Source: a virus
Length of the DNA stretch: 31,694 nt
Strand: one strand, 5' to 3'
Virus record (IMG/VR): IMGVR_UViG_3300009320_000080
Span: 1-31,694 of that record
The notes under the pieces were generated by a model. That model did not search any database. It was not told the DNA's origin and saw only the letters and a program-made list of their open reading frames with translations. Below are positions 5,664 through 12,635 of this stretch, in pieces. Position numbers and translations under genes: made by a program. The stretch's first letter is position 1. Each line of letters starts with the position of its first letter.

Positions 5664-5843
5664 TTATGAAAAAATACGGTCGCGGTCTTTCGGCTGGTAG
5701 GGGTCGCGGTACCTGCCCTTGCGTCGGTCTTCGATGCGTAACCGACCCGATCGGATGTTCTGCACCTGTTTCGCGGCGATACGTTCACCGATGGCAAGTC
5801 CGGCGTCGAGCAGTTTCAGGACCATGTCCACGATGCCGGTCAT
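5664..5843 (-). CDS. 59-residue protein ending the lysis operon
   Basis: A short gene whose ATG overlaps the stop of the lipoprotein gene (ATGA), with AGGTGA six bases upstream. The N-terminal half is an amphipathic or weakly hydrophobic helix (IVDMVLKLLDAGLAIGERIAAKQ). The C-terminal half is strongly basic and tyrosine-containing (RRKGRYRDPYQPKDRDRIF). The composition is protein-like, unlike the opposite strand. Small proteins with a helix and a basic, YxxPY-type tail often close phage lysis cassettes, but the function is unknown. Confidence 0.65.
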   Translation of the reverse strand: MTGIVDMVLKLLDAGLAIGERIAAKQVQNIRSGRLRIEDRRKGRYRDPYQPKDRDRIFS

Positions 5844-6055
5844 TGATCGTCACCTGATACGAGCCCGGTTATCTGGTCGGTCTTGATACGGAACAGTAAC
5901 GACTCCGAACAGTACCCGGTTACGATCGCGCCCTTCTCGGTCGCCGGGTCATCTTCGATCACGATACGGGTTTCGGGGCAGTATTGGTCAAGCATCGCGC
6001 ACCCGGGCAGCACCATGAGCAGGACCGCGCACACCGTCAGTTTCATTCGTCGCAC
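5840..6055 (-). CDS. Small lipoprotein, candidate outer-membrane spanin
   Basis: A 71-residue secreted lipoprotein. GTG 6055 is preferred, with GGAGG seven bases upstream; the internal ATG at 6046 would be about 16 bases from that site. A basic start (RRMK), a hydrophobic stretch (LTVCAVLLMV) and the lipobox LPGC predict cleavage before Cys19 and lipid anchoring. The mature chain is about 53 residues and has two more cysteines. Its place after the endolysin and two membrane proteins suggests the o-spanin (Rz1-like) role of disrupting the outer membrane at the end of lysis. It is not proline-rich as Rz1 is, so the role is inferred from position and lipobox only. Confidence 0.6.
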   Translation of the reverse strand: MRRMKLTVCAVLLMVLPGCAMLDQYCPETRIVIEDDPATEKGAIVTGYCSESLLFRIKTDQITGLVSGDDQ

Positions 6056-6312
6056 GGCAACACCTCCAGTATCGGGGCCGGTCCATCGTCCTGGACCACG
6101 ATCGCGTCCGTGGCCGGTTCAACGACCGGAGCCGGTTCGACAACGGGATCGAGTGCGGGGTCGAGACTGATCATGGCCTGACCGACGAGAAACGCGATGA
6201 TCAAGACCAGCGTCAGGACCGTCCCATACTTCTCGTTCCGGGTCTTGATCGTGAACGGCCACACGAGCCGGATCACGGTCACGATGAGTTTACCGATGCC
6301 TTTCACGTTCAT
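6043..6312 (-). CDS. 89-residue membrane protein, possible holin
   Basis: ATG 6312 is supported by AGAGG five bases upstream; longer forms would run into the preceding gene. Residues 5-20 form an amphipathic or hydrophobic helix with lysines and arginine, and residues 30-48 (GTVLTLVLIIAFLVGQAMI) a clear transmembrane segment. The tail is acidic and proline-rich (PALDPVVEPAPVVEPA). One or two membrane spans and a position in the lysis cassette fit a holin or an accessory of the lysis machinery. The charged proline-rich tail is unusual for a holin. Confidence 0.5.
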   Translation of the reverse strand: MNVKGIGKLIVTVIRLVWPFTIKTRNEKYGTVLTLVLIIAFLVGQAMISLDPALDPVVEPAPVVEPATDAIVVQDDGPAPILEVLPCDE

Positions 6313-6325
6313 ACGTACCTCTCTG

Positions 6326-6610
6326 TTAACGATTTTCCAACAACCGGTCGATCTTCGTTTCGATCCGGTCAGCCCTTTTACCATGTTCGGTCAGGGTCGC
6401 GCGAACGGCGCCGAGTGTCGCGGCTGTACTCTGCTCGATGGCGATTTGACGGACGAACGCGGACTCCAGCGCGGTAATGCGCGCGTCGTTGGATTCGATG
6501 TACTTCGACGCCTGCCCGAACGCGACCGCGCCCGCTACGACCATGCCTGCTACTACGACTAGATATCCCATGATCTTCCAGAATGTCCTGTTTCCGTTTA
6601 CAAGAGCCAT
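6326..6610 (-). CDS. Membrane-anchored coiled-coil lysis protein
   Basis: A 94-residue protein directly downstream of the endolysin gene, with GAGG seven bases before ATG 6610. It has a short polar N-terminus, one transmembrane helix at about residues 12-33 (IMGYLVVVAGMVVAGAVAF), then a long charged helix with heptad spacing to the end (ARITALESAFVRQIA, ADRIETKIDRLLENR). An inner-membrane anchor with a periplasmic coiled coil is the layout of i-spanins (Rz-like), although this one is shorter than lambda Rz. Similar layouts also occur in XhlA-type holin partners. Together with the lipoprotein gene it could form a two-part spanin. Confidence 0.5.
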   Translation of the reverse strand: MALVNGNRTFWKIMGYLVVVAGMVVAGAVAFGQASKYIESNDARITALESAFVRQIAIEQSTAATLGAVRATLTEHGKRADRIETKIDRLLENR

Positions 6611-6655
6611 CGTCCTACCTCGTTAGTCGCCATTGTACCGCAAACCGTTCAATTT

Positions 6656-7144
6656 TTACCCGCTCCAGTTCCGTTGCCGATCGTGCAGGCCCACGTCTAC
6701 GTGCACGAACCTGGTCCCGTACCAGCCAAAGCCCACGAAATGGCCGTGTTTACGTTCGATATCGACCATGCGGCGGGCCACGTTGCGGAGTTTACGCCGG
6801 TTCAACGGCCCCTTTGCGTACAGGTCGAGCGCCCCGAACTGGACATGGTTCGCGGACGAAGACCGGACCAATTCGTTGTACGCCTCGCACCTGTATCCGC
6901 ACAGGCAATAGACCGGGAAACCGCACGCGGCCCTGATACGATCGGCCAGTTTCAGGGTCGGGACCATATTCGACCATGACTCATGGGGCGGGATCGGATG
7001 CCGTTCACCAGTCCACGCCGGGTTTTTGTGAAAGATCAGGGATCGATGCCTGAAAAAGTGACCAGCGTTCATATGTCGCAGGTACGATTCCAGGCCTATC
7101 CACGACAGCGGGTAGTTTTTGGGGTCTGGTTTCGCGTCCATCAT
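6656..7144 (-). CDS. Endolysin, peptidase M15 family (DD-peptidase-like)
   Basis: A 162-residue zinc peptidase predicted to cut peptide cross-links in peptidoglycan at lysis. ATG 7144 overlaps the stop of the preceding gene (ATGA), with a GGGTGG site upstream. The C-terminal half holds the M15/VanY-type zinc motif: CGYRCEAYNELV, then SSANHVQFGALDLY (His100 and Asp107, the SxHxxGxAxD-type motif) and FVHVDVG (His148, Asp150). The N-terminal 60 residues match a segment (SWIGLESYLRHMN, FFRHRSLIFHKNP) seen in phage tail- or lysis-linked M15 proteins. There is no signal peptide, so release depends on a holin-type protein, consistent with the two membrane genes that follow. Confidence 0.75.
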   Translation of the reverse strand: MMDAKPDPKNYPLSWIGLESYLRHMNAGHFFRHRSLIFHKNPAWTGERHPIPPHESWSNMVPTLKLADRIRAACGFPVYCLCGYRCEAYNELVRSSSANHVQFGALDLYAKGPLNRRKLRNVARRMVDIERKHGHFVGFGWYGTRFVHVDVGLHDRQRNWSG

Positions 7145-7956
7145 GTGTACCACCCGTGGATCTGTACACTGCTTGCGGTCCCGGCGCCGGCGGCGGTTCC
7201 TCGCACTTCAACGTCTGCCAGGGCCGGTATTTTCAATGGGATGCCGCCGAACTCAGACTGACCCGAGTCCAGCAGCGTGGGAAAGCCGGAACGCTCTAGA
7301 TATACGTCCACCAGTTCCCCGTCATGCGTGCTCGTGGAAACAAGGGAAAAGTCGAACGCGACGATAGCGCCGGGCCACGCTGCCCATTCAGAGATATACA
7401 GCGTCTTGCTTGCGGGTACGGTCCAGCGCGCTTGCCTGATCGTGTTTTTGCCTGCCAGCATCGTTGCATACGTGACCGCACCGCCCACGGCTTCGAGCGT
7501 AATGTCGCCAGCCGCGTCGAGTTCGGTCCCGGCCGTCAGCGTGTGCATATCCTGAACCCGCCAGATGTCCGTCGCTGTGGTCAGGGCAGGTGTCAGCCCG
7601 TCCATTGTCAGGGTTTCGTCCTGCTCGGCTCCGTCCGCGTCCAGGTAGTGCAGTTCGACCGTCCGCACACCAACGCCCGCAGCATCGTCTTTGGCATCCG
7701 TGGACACGATCTGCATTCGGATACCACCCGCCGCCGGGTTTACGTACAATGCCGTCGGTCCTTCCCAGATCGTCTCGGTAACGCCGCCTCCAATGCTGGC
7801 GTTGCGACCGAAAATGTGTATCTGCGTGCCAGTGCACAACCCCGCGACTACATCATGCAGATGCGGTTTTGCACTGACTATGATCCGGCCACGGTCCGAG
7901 ACTCGCTGCACGCCAAAAGGGTCACCGTTCGTATCCAGTAATTCCATCTGTCCCAT
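7141..7956 (-). CDS. Putative virion structural protein
   Basis: A 271-residue protein; GAGG with good spacing precedes ATG 7956. It contains the pattern IHIFGRNASIGGGVTETIWEG, ALYVNPAAGGIRMQIVSTDAKDDAAGVGVRTVELHYLDADG, then LTMDGL and ATDIWRVQD. This order (FGxN, IWxGxxxYxxPxxA, SxxxxDxAAGxGxRTVxxxxLDxxG) is shared by structural proteins of several podoviruses and other environmental phages. It is mostly beta-strand, with no obvious enzyme residues. Its place between the tail-fibre genes and the endolysin suggests a particle surface or fibre-associated role. Confidence 0.6.
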   Translation of the reverse strand: MGQMELLDTNGDPFGVQRVSDRGRIIVSAKPHLHDVVAGLCTGTQIHIFGRNASIGGGVTETIWEGPTALYVNPAAGGIRMQIVSTDAKDDAAGVGVRTVELHYLDADGAEQDETLTMDGLTPALTTATDIWRVQDMHTLTAGTELDAAGDITLEAVGGAVTYATMLAGKNTIRQARWTVPASKTLYISEWAAWPGAIVAFDFSLVSTSTHDGELVDVYLERSGFPTLLDSGQSEFGGIPLKIPALADVEVRGTAAGAGTASSVQIHGWYT

Positions 7957-7960
7957 GACT

Positions 7961-8581
7961 TCACCTCGCTGTTTTTATAGCATATTCCAGCGCATCCATC
8001 ATGTTCGGGTGGATGCGTTTTGACACCGCGTATTCCACATGCCGTTCGAACGGCCACGTTGCCGGTATCCGCGCCTGCCTCTTGAACAGGTAGGCGAGCG
8101 CGGGCGGTTTTTTCTTGTACGACTTCCACACCCCGACAGTCCCGCGTTTCGATTTGCCGATAAAGAAGTTCTTTTTCTTCAACAGTTTGGCGGGTCGTTT
8201 CGCGGGAGTGATTTTCTGTCGTTTCGTGCGCCTAATGACTTTTGTAGGGATGGCCAGCACGCCGGTTTCAGGCTTTTTCACGCCGCCGGTACTGTGTCGC
8301 GCCATGAATTCGTCGATGGACCCGACCTCCGCCCAGATGCGGGGATAGTCTTGTTTCCGTGCAGGTGTCACGCGGATGGTCCCGCCGGTGCGCATGGACC
8401 CGAGCATGAACCGTTTGTCTCGGATGGTGTATTCGGTTCGCATTTTCTGGCGCAGGTATTTCCGCGCGGACTGGGCGGTCTTGGTCATGGCCATGGCTGT
8501 TGCGAACGGTATCTGTTTTGCGAAACCGCGTAGGCCGCGCTCAAGGTCGGACGTGTCCAGGGTTACGGAAATGTCGAGCAT
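7961..8581 (-). CDS. Minor tail protein gpZ-like
   Basis: A 206-residue, highly basic protein with GGAG before ATG 8581. The N-terminus follows the lambda gpZ family pattern: DTSDLERGLRGFAKQIPFATAMAMTKTAQSARKYLRQ, with a later basic core (RTKRQKITPAKRPAKLLKKK) and a C-terminal helix. GpZ-type proteins help complete the tail tip at the head-proximal end in lambda-like phages. Finding it after the tail fibre, just before the lysis genes, is unusual, since such genes normally lie beside the terminator gene. A different structural use is possible. Confidence 0.6.
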   Translation of the reverse strand: MLDISVTLDTSDLERGLRGFAKQIPFATAMAMTKTAQSARKYLRQKMRTEYTIRDKRFMLGSMRTGGTIRVTPARKQDYPRIWAEVGSIDEFMARHSTGGVKKPETGVLAIPTKVIRRTKRQKITPAKRPAKLLKKKNFFIGKSKRGTVGVWKSYKKKPPALAYLFKRQARIPATWPFERHVEYAVSKRIHPNMMDALEYAIKTAR

Positions 8582-8589
8582 CGCGGCTC

Positions 8590-9858
8590 CTACACGTCGT
8601 TAATCACCACGTAATCAAATCCGATATCGGGCAATCCGCCACCTGCAGCCGTGCTGTTGATAACCTTGATTGTGACCAGTCCCGCGGCTGCATCCTGTAC
8701 GGGCGCGGTCAACTCCCATCCGCCCGGCGCCATACCCGCGTTATCGTCAAGATGTACCATGACCGTTGTATCAGCATCGATAATCGTGTTGTTGGTCAGT
8801 ACGATACTAAGCATGTCGCCAGCTAAGAGATTTCCGAGGTTGCCGTTGAGATCGAGAAAGAAGCTGCCGTGGGTCGCGTTCTGGGTCAGGGTAACGCTAT
8901 AGACATTTCCGGCATACGCGACGTGAACGGGTCCGACACTCGGTGCGGCGTCTTTCTCGATGTGGACCATCGGCGGATGTTCGGGCGCGGCCCAATTGGT
9001 GGACTTCAACATGATTTTCAGATTCTTGTTTGATAGTCCATCGGGCGTGACTGTTGCCCCATAGCCTAACGCCAGGGTGTATGGATCGATCAACTCCACG
9101 TCTTTGGAGCAGACGATCATTGAATGGCCAGCCAAAACATCCAACGCCGTGTAGACGCCGACGCCGCCCACGCTATGCGAGGCCGCAATAACACCGTGCG
9201 TTCCGTCTGATTGGCAGGCTGTTGACGAAAGGATGGCTGCATTACCGATAGTCGCGCTGGAAGTGTGCGATGCGATTACAGCCGATCCGGCACCCGACGC
9301 TACTCCCGTATCCGAGGCCAATACGATTGACTGTGTATTCGACGCTGTTGACGCATCGCAGGCTATCACGGCCGAGTCGACCGCAGATGCCGTGCACGCA
9401 TCCCACGAAGCTATTACGGCGGACGCCTGCCCCGATGCTATTGCGCCGTTGGTAGCTAGACACGCGCTCGTCGTACCACTTGATCGGCACGCCGCACTCG
9501 CAACACACACCGCCGCAGGACCATCCGCGCGACTAGTCGTGCTAGCTATCAGGGCGTTTTGCAGAAGTGTATCCAGCGCCGTCGTATCCGCTGCGTGACT
9601 GATCATGGCCCCGCAATACGACTCGACAGCGGATGATAGTTGCGTATCAACCGTACCGTCGAGCGCGTTCCCGTACTCGGCCACCCACGGGGATGTATCA
9701 ATGAGGTTGCACAGTTCCTCTTGTATCATGTTCGTCCAGTCCGGGTTTGGGTACGTCCCGGTCGCCCCGCTTTTCGTGAAGTACGCCGGGGCAGCGTCCG
9801 CATCGTATCCGGGGTGAACCGCCGCCGTTGACGCGCCGTTGTCGTCTATCCTTTGCAT
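8590..9858 (-). CDS. Tail fibre with YadA-like 15-residue repeats
   Basis: A 422-residue fibre; AGGAGG precedes ATG 9858. Residues 20-55 hold a common fibre start (YFTKSG...DWTNMIQEELCNLID) that joins fibre to baseplate. Residues 109-230 consist of about eight repeats of 15 residues with the consensus ASGxxSAVIASxxxx, similar in style to the trimeric left-handed roll of YadA and Hep/Hag adhesins, which would give a stiff trimeric stalk. Seven or more cysteines fall in this region. The C-terminal part (about 300-422) is beta-rich and likely the receptor-binding head. It follows the gp48-like gene, the place of gene S in Mu. No chaperone or glycosidase domain is seen. Confidence 0.75.
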   Translation of the reverse strand: MQRIDDNGASTAAVHPGYDADAAPAYFTKSGATGTYPNPDWTNMIQEELCNLIDTSPWVAEYGNALDGTVDTQLSSAVESYCGAMISHAADTTALDTLLQNALIASTTSRADGPAAVCVASAACRSSGTTSACLATNGAIASGQASAVIASWDACTASAVDSAVIACDASTASNTQSIVLASDTGVASGAGSAVIASHTSSATIGNAAILSSTACQSDGTHGVIAASHSVGGVGVYTALDVLAGHSMIVCSKDVELIDPYTLALGYGATVTPDGLSNKNLKIMLKSTNWAAPEHPPMVHIEKDAAPSVGPVHVAYAGNVYSVTLTQNATHGSFFLDLNGNLGNLLAGDMLSIVLTNNTIIDADTTVMVHLDDNAGMAPGGWELTAPVQDAAAGLVTIKVINSTAAGGGLPDIGFDYVVINDV

Positions 9859-9867
9859 GGTCGCCTC

Positions 9868-10797
9868 CTAGTCACGGTACACCGCTATCGTGTGCGCCGG
9901 TTTTATCCTGTCGAAAAGACATTCGAGTTGCAAAGCCTTGTCCGTTTTCGTCCACAGCGGATCCCCGGTCGGGGTCGCGGGCGGGATCATGCCCACGCTG
10001 TAACGTGGTGACATGGTCGCGGTCGTGACCCTGAAAAACGTGAATTCAGCAGGGCAATGGACGATCCAGTGGTGGTGCCACGCCGAAACCAGATAACATT
10101 CGGCCGTCACTCCAGCGGGTACGGCTGCGCCCACAGTCACGTGCACGCCGTTATCACGGTTGAAAGCAGTCCCTACAGCGTCGGCTGTAATATCGATGCG
10201 TTCCCATTCGTCGGCCGTCCATGTCGTTGCAACGTCGGTCGTGTAGTCGTTGCCGTCCGTGTGCTGTATCGCGTGACCGGCCGGCAATACAGATCCGTTC
10301 GTGGCGTAGACGTGGACCCACCCACGGGCCACGTGCGTTGCATCACCACCCCATACGGCGTCAACCAGTCCAGGTTCGTCGATGGTAATGGTACAGCCGT
10401 GCGCCGCTGCGACTTCCGTATAGTAGGCTATCGTCTGCCCACCGTTCGCGCGGACCTTGCCCCATAGCGCGTCCTGTCGGTCAGAGTCGGTCGTAGGCGC
10501 AGGTGAGCAGGGGTCGGGCAGTCCATAGTTCCGTTCCCATGCGTCGAGCATGTCCGTAGTAGTACGCGGGTCCATTTCGTCCAGGACTTCAAGTGCTTTA
10601 TTGTGCAACGCCGTGAACGAGTCCGCGCACGCCATGAGGAATCGACCCAGCCGCGTGTTCGGTTTACTATACCCGTCCGCGTACGTATCTGCGGACAGGC
10701 CAGCGGCGCCACCCCAGAACTTGCCGTGTGGCAGGATACCGACGAGTTGTTTACGGTACTGCTCCGGGGTTTTCGTCGCGTATTGGTCTACGGCCAC
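9868..10797 (-). CDS. Mu gp48-like baseplate protein (DUF2313) with insertion
   Basis: A 309-residue baseplate protein; GGAGG lies before GTG 10797, and it overlaps the gp47-like gene by ten bases. The family core is visible at both ends: YRKQLVGILPHGKFW, FLMACADSFTALHNKALEVLDEMDPRTTTDMLDAWERNYGL (split here across lines of the family pattern) and RQDALWGKVRANGGQT at the start, and ALQLECLFDRIKPAHTIAVYRD at the end. Between them lies an insertion at about residues 158-237 (VHVYATNGSVLP...GNDYTTDVATTWTA...AVPAGVTAECYLVSA). This insertion is absent from short family members and is related to two domains in the upstream gp47-like protein. It probably links the baseplate wedge to the tail fibre. 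Confidence 0.75.
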   Translation of the reverse strand: MAVDQYATKTPEQYRKQLVGILPHGKFWGGAAGLSADTYADGYSKPNTRLGRFLMACADSFTALHNKALEVLDEMDPRTTTDMLDAWERNYGLPDPCSPAPTTDSDRQDALWGKVRANGGQTIAYYTEVAAAHGCTITIDEPGLVDAVWGGDATHVARGWVHVYATNGSVLPAGHAIQHTDGNDYTTDVATTWTADEWERIDITADAVGTAFNRDNGVHVTVGAAVPAGVTAECYLVSAWHHHWIVHCPAEFTFFRVTTATMSPRYSVGMIPPATPTGDPLWTKTDKALQLECLFDRIKPAHTIAVYRD

Positions 10798-12209
10798 GTT
10801 ATCCCTCCAGCAACAATGGTAGCTAGTTCCGTCGATGTTTGCGTGATGTCCGCCAATGCAGCGCCGCCGTCTACAACGTCAAGCGTGAAGTATTCAACAC
10901 CTTCCGCGTCCCCGATCGCATCGCGCAACCACGAATTTTTGATGGTCGTACCGAGCTCGGTCTGCTTTTCTTCGAGCATGGCCTGCAGTTCGGACAAGAT
11001 GTTGGCCTGCACGTCGGCTGTCAGGTAGTTGTCGGCCTCGGTCAACGTGATGGTCAACGTAATGGCGTTTTCAGTCGGCGCGGCCACGGATACGTCTGCG
11101 GTCACGGGCCTGCGGTCTTCATCGAGGTTGCCGATGTAGTCGTCAACGTCCGTGACCTGTGCCGCTGTCGGTACATGGTCATCCCCGGCGACAGTGAAAT
11201 AAATGTCCACGTGGCCGGTTTCGGCGGTCGGACAGTCAACGACGAAAACCCTGTCAGCGATACCGGGCAGCGCCTCCAGCACCCACGCTCTGTAGTCGGC
11301 CACCGCCCCGCCCTGTGGGGTTTCACGGATGTTCTGCAACAGCCTTGTCAACAGACTTGCGTCGGTTTCGACATCGGTGCCGCTATGGATACCGTCGAGG
11401 GACACGTAGCAGTTCGCCTCCACACCTGCAGGCACGGCCGCGTCTACGGTCAAGGGTTCGCCCGGGTCACGGTCCCACGCAACGCCCGGCCCGGTCGCGG
11501 TAATGGTCAGGCAACGATACCCGGTTGCGACCCACGTGGTAGTGTCGTCTGTCGTGTAGTCGTTTCCATCCCCGTGCGATATCCCATGCGCGTTCGGCAA
11601 TACGGACCCGCCAATGGCGTACACTTCTATCTGTCCAGACGCCGCACCTGCCCCGCCTCCGGTGATACCGCCTGTCTCTGCAACCGCCTCCGCTGTAACC
11701 CCTGCGGGCGGACTTGAAACGGTCAGGTCCGCACCCGCGTCGATATTCGAGTCCGTACCCGTGGCCGATGCCGTTACCGCGATGAACCTGTATTCGGTCG
11801 CGGTCCACGTCGTTGCAACGTCCGTGGTGTATTCGTGGCCGTTCACGTCGACCAGAACAGAACTGATAGGCAACACGGACCCGTTGACAGCGTAGACCCG
11901 CGCAAAGCCCGTGGCCGCAGTCGCAGCGCCGCGTGTAACTCCGTGGATGGCCCCGTGTCTGGACAGGACCTCGGCCGTTGCTGTATCCGGGAGTATCTGG
12001 TTGACTAGTGATGGGTTTTTTTCACCGCCGAGGAACAGGTAGATGGCATACAGAGCGGCCGCGTGGACAGGGGCGAAAATCATTGACGCAATGAAACGTG
12101 AATACGACTCTTGGCCATCCATCCGCGACGTGATGTCAGACCGGACTGCGGCCATTATCTCTTTCAGGGATGGGATAGTGGTCCCTGTTTTGCTGTTGAA
12201 TATGGACAT
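10788..12209 (-). CDS. Mu gp47-like / baseplate J protein with duplicated domain
   Basis: A 473-residue baseplate wedge protein; GGGAGG precedes ATG 12209 and the gene begins just after the gp46-like stop. The N-terminus (PSLKEIMAAVRSDITSRM, then LPDTATAEVLSRHGAIHGVTR) and the C-terminal core (GTDVETDASLLTRLLQNIRETPQGGAVADYRAWVLE, HVDIYF) match the baseplate J family. Two similar domains sit between them at about residues 102-175 and 193-268, each with VYAxxGSVLP, G(H/N)(D/E)YTTD, TTWxAT and PPAGVTAEA or VPAGVEANC. A third relative is in the next gene. The glycine-rich link between them (GGITGGGAGAASG) looks like a flexible hinge. The duplication makes the protein longer than Mu gp47. Confidence 0.8.
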   Translation of the reverse strand: MSIFNSKTGTTIPSLKEIMAAVRSDITSRMDGQESYSRFIASMIFAPVHAAALYAIYLFLGGEKNPSLVNQILPDTATAEVLSRHGAIHGVTRGAATAATGFARVYAVNGSVLPISSVLVDVNGHEYTTDVATTWTATEYRFIAVTASATGTDSNIDAGADLTVSSPPAGVTAEAVAETGGITGGGAGAASGQIEVYAIGGSVLPNAHGISHGDGNDYTTDDTTTWVATGYRCLTITATGPGVAWDRDPGEPLTVDAAVPAGVEANCYVSLDGIHSGTDVETDASLLTRLLQNIRETPQGGAVADYRAWVLEALPGIADRVFVVDCPTAETGHVDIYFTVAGDDHVPTAAQVTDVDDYIGNLDEDRRPVTADVSVAAPTENAITLTITLTEADNYLTADVQANILSELQAMLEEKQTELGTTIKNSWLRDAIGDAEGVEYFTLDVVDGGAALADITQTSTELATIVAGGITWP

Positions 12210-12635
12210 CTACACTCCCTCCCATATGTCGTCAAACCGCATGTCCGTGGTCGTACCGTCGTTGTAGGTAAAGGTCACGTGCGCGGCCACCATCGTCGCG
12301 TTATATCGCCACACCGACACGTCTACGCCCGATATCATACCGATGTCCAGCAGCGGATTGAAGCAGTCGCGCAGTCGTTCCTCGTCCAGCCGCATGGACT
12401 GTTCGGATATCGTGTCACGTTCGCCGAGCCACAGTTTAGACCCGACCTCGATACCGTCGTCGCGTACTACGTCGCCCCAGAAACCGCCGCGATACGGGAA
12501 GCGGCCACGGTCATCGGGTAGAATATCATCGTCGTCGGCCCGCTTGTCGGTCAACATGCAAAGCAGCGCCGCGTGGCCGATGAGTTCCTCGTCCGTAAAC
12601 GGTTCGTTACCGGGCAGTATTTCAAAACTAGACAT
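12210..12635 (-). CDS. Mu gp46-like baseplate protein
   Basis: A 141-residue baseplate wedge protein (gp46 family, comparable to P2 gpW and T4 gp25 in role). GGAGG precedes ATG 12635, which overlaps the beta-helix gene by eight bases. The family pattern is clear: ALLCMLTDKRADDDDILP, RGGFWGDVV, GSKLWLGERDT, then LRDCFNPLLDIGMISGVDV and TFTYNDGTT. Normally it lies right next to gp45; here the beta-helix gene separates them. It is followed immediately by the gp47-like gene, as in Mu. Confidence 0.85.
   Translation of the reverse strand: MSSFEILPGNEPFTDEELIGHAALLCMLTDKRADDDDILPDDRGRFPYRGGFWGDVVRDDGIEVGSKLWLGERDTISEQSMRLDEERLRDCFNPLLDIGMISGVDVSVWRYNATMVAAHVTFTYNDGTTTDMRFDDIWEGV

Noticed and set aside
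5181-5669. Plus-strand frame reading DINANLTVYNSDTYF repeats
   Set aside because: The 45-bp unit is a multiple of three so any open frame repeats. The frame begins as the shadow of the gene at 5147-5353 and has no start of its own near the repeats.
5666-5857. Plus-strand 63-residue frame with a good ribosome binding site
   Set aside because: It runs opposite the coupled 59-residue gene, and its product is arginine- and cysteine-rich without protein-like patterns. The opposite strand has ATGA coupling and a sensible composition.
10839-11717. Long plus-strand frame of 292 residues
   Set aside because: It lies entirely opposite the gp47-like gene, and long antisense frames are common in GC-rich DNA. 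Other plus-strand frames such as 3634-4620, 7324-7941 and 25462-26097 were dropped for the same reason.
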